64,000 bases of DNA from contig CM051519.1 in the NCBI GenBank assembly GCA_028015205.1, forward strand, positions 44,985,979-45,049,978, written 5' to 3'. The notes beneath the pieces are model-generated. The model was given only the letters and a program-made list of their open reading frames with translations, made no database searches and was not told the origin of the DNA. The position numbers and the translations under genes were made by a program. Positions 63,233-64,000 of the stretch are shown here, one piece after another. Within the stretch, counting starts at the first letter, position 1, and each line of letters starts with the position of its first letter. This DNA comes from Mytilisepta virgata (lineage: Eukaryota; Mollusca; Bivalvia; Mytilida; Mytilidae).

Positions 63233-64000
63233 GATTTAGGTCAGCTCAGTGTTAGGATCAGGGTGAGTGTTATGGTCAGGGTTAGCGTTAATTTTAGGGT
63301 TAGGGTTAGGGTTAGGATTAGGGTTAGGGTTAGGGTTAGGGATAGGGTTAGGATTAGTATTAGGGTTATGGTTAATTTTAGGGTTAGGAGTAGGGGTAGG
63401 GTTAGAGATAAGGTTAGGGTTAGGGTTAGGGTTAGGGGTAGGGGTAGGTTAAGGGTAAGAGTTAGGGTTAGGGTTAGGTTTAGGATTAGAGTTAGGGTTA
63501 GGATTAGGGTTAATGTTAGGGTTAGGGTTAGGGTTAGGGATAGGGATAGGGATAGGGTTAAGGTTAGCGTTAGGGTTAGGGTTAGGGTTAGGGTTATGGT
63601 TAGGATTAGGATTAGTATTAGGGTTATGGTTAATTTTAGGGTTAGGAGTAGGGGTAGGGTTAGAGATAGGGTTAGGTTTAGGGTTAGGGTTAGGGTTAGG
63701 GTAAGGGTTAGGATTAGAGTTAGGGTTAGGATTAGGGTTAATGTTAGGGTTAGGCTTAGGGTTAGGGTAAGGGTAAGGGTAAGGGTTAGGGTTAGGGTTA
63801 GGGTTAGGGTTAGGGTTAGGGTTAGGGTTAATTTTAGGGTTAGGAGTAGGGGTAGGGTTAGGTTTAGGGTTAGGGTTAGGTTAGGGTTAGGTGTTAGGGT
63901 TAGGGTTAGAGTTAGGGTTAATTTTAGGGTTAGGAGTAGGGGTAGGGTTAGGGATAGGGTTAGGGTTAATTTTAGGGTCAGGAGTAGGGGTAGGGTTAGA
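63019..64000 (+). repeat. Degenerate TTAGGG telomere-type array
   Basis: Nearly continuous TTAGGG and variants (TTAGGA, GTAGGG, TTATGG, TTAATG, TTAATTTTAGGG), G-rich on the + strand, reaching the window end. Marker variants recur at spacings that are multiples of six. The Leu/Gly-rich frames over it are artefacts. Confidence 0.95.

Noticed and set aside
63267..63704. Leu-Gly-rich open frames
   Set aside because: They are translations of the TTAGGG array, not genes.

Overview
The window looks like AT-rich nuclear DNA of a bivalve mollusc, most likely a mytilid mussel. The evidence is split genes with GT-AG introns, tRNA-derived bivalve-type SINEs carrying an ACGCCGTT...GCGGCGGCCAG core, several dispersed repeats that I recognise from memory as typical of mussel sequence, and TTAGGG repeats. 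The species assignment is inference; no search was run.

The unique coding content is three tandem paralogues on the + strand, all members of the plexin-domain-containing family (PLXDC1/PLXDC2, also called TEM7/TEM7R): single-pass membrane receptors with a large ectodomain, a PSI cysteine module, a stalk, one transmembrane helix and a short tail. Gene A (181-13159) lacks its first two exons, which lie before the window. Gene B (18229-32708, 493 codons) and gene C (35713-56703, 504 codons) are complete from signal peptide to stop. Exon order, intron phase and most exon lengths are the same in all three, and every reading frame joins without a stop, so all three look functional. They differ mainly in the serine/threonine/proline-rich segments. 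Gene B has a 90-residue mucin-like stalk between PSI and membrane. Gene C has its mucin-like segment at the N terminus. Gene A has a very short stalk.

The introns and spacers are packed with mobile DNA: an apparently intact Tc1/mariner element (377-1899) in gene A; a broken APE-type LINE (about 47045-50448) in gene C; a decayed LINE 3' end (15400-16186) between A and B; three copies or fragments of a class-II-tRNA-derived SINE plus one tail-only copy; one Arg-tRNA-derived SINE; many MITE-like inverted-repeat elements; and several elements with an internal minisatellite array between short inverted or hairpin ends.

Downstream of gene C (56704-62950) only repeats are recognisable. From about 63019 to the window end the sequence is a degenerate TTAGGG array whose G-rich strand reads toward the right, which suits a chromosome end or an internal telomeric tract lying about 6 kb from gene C.
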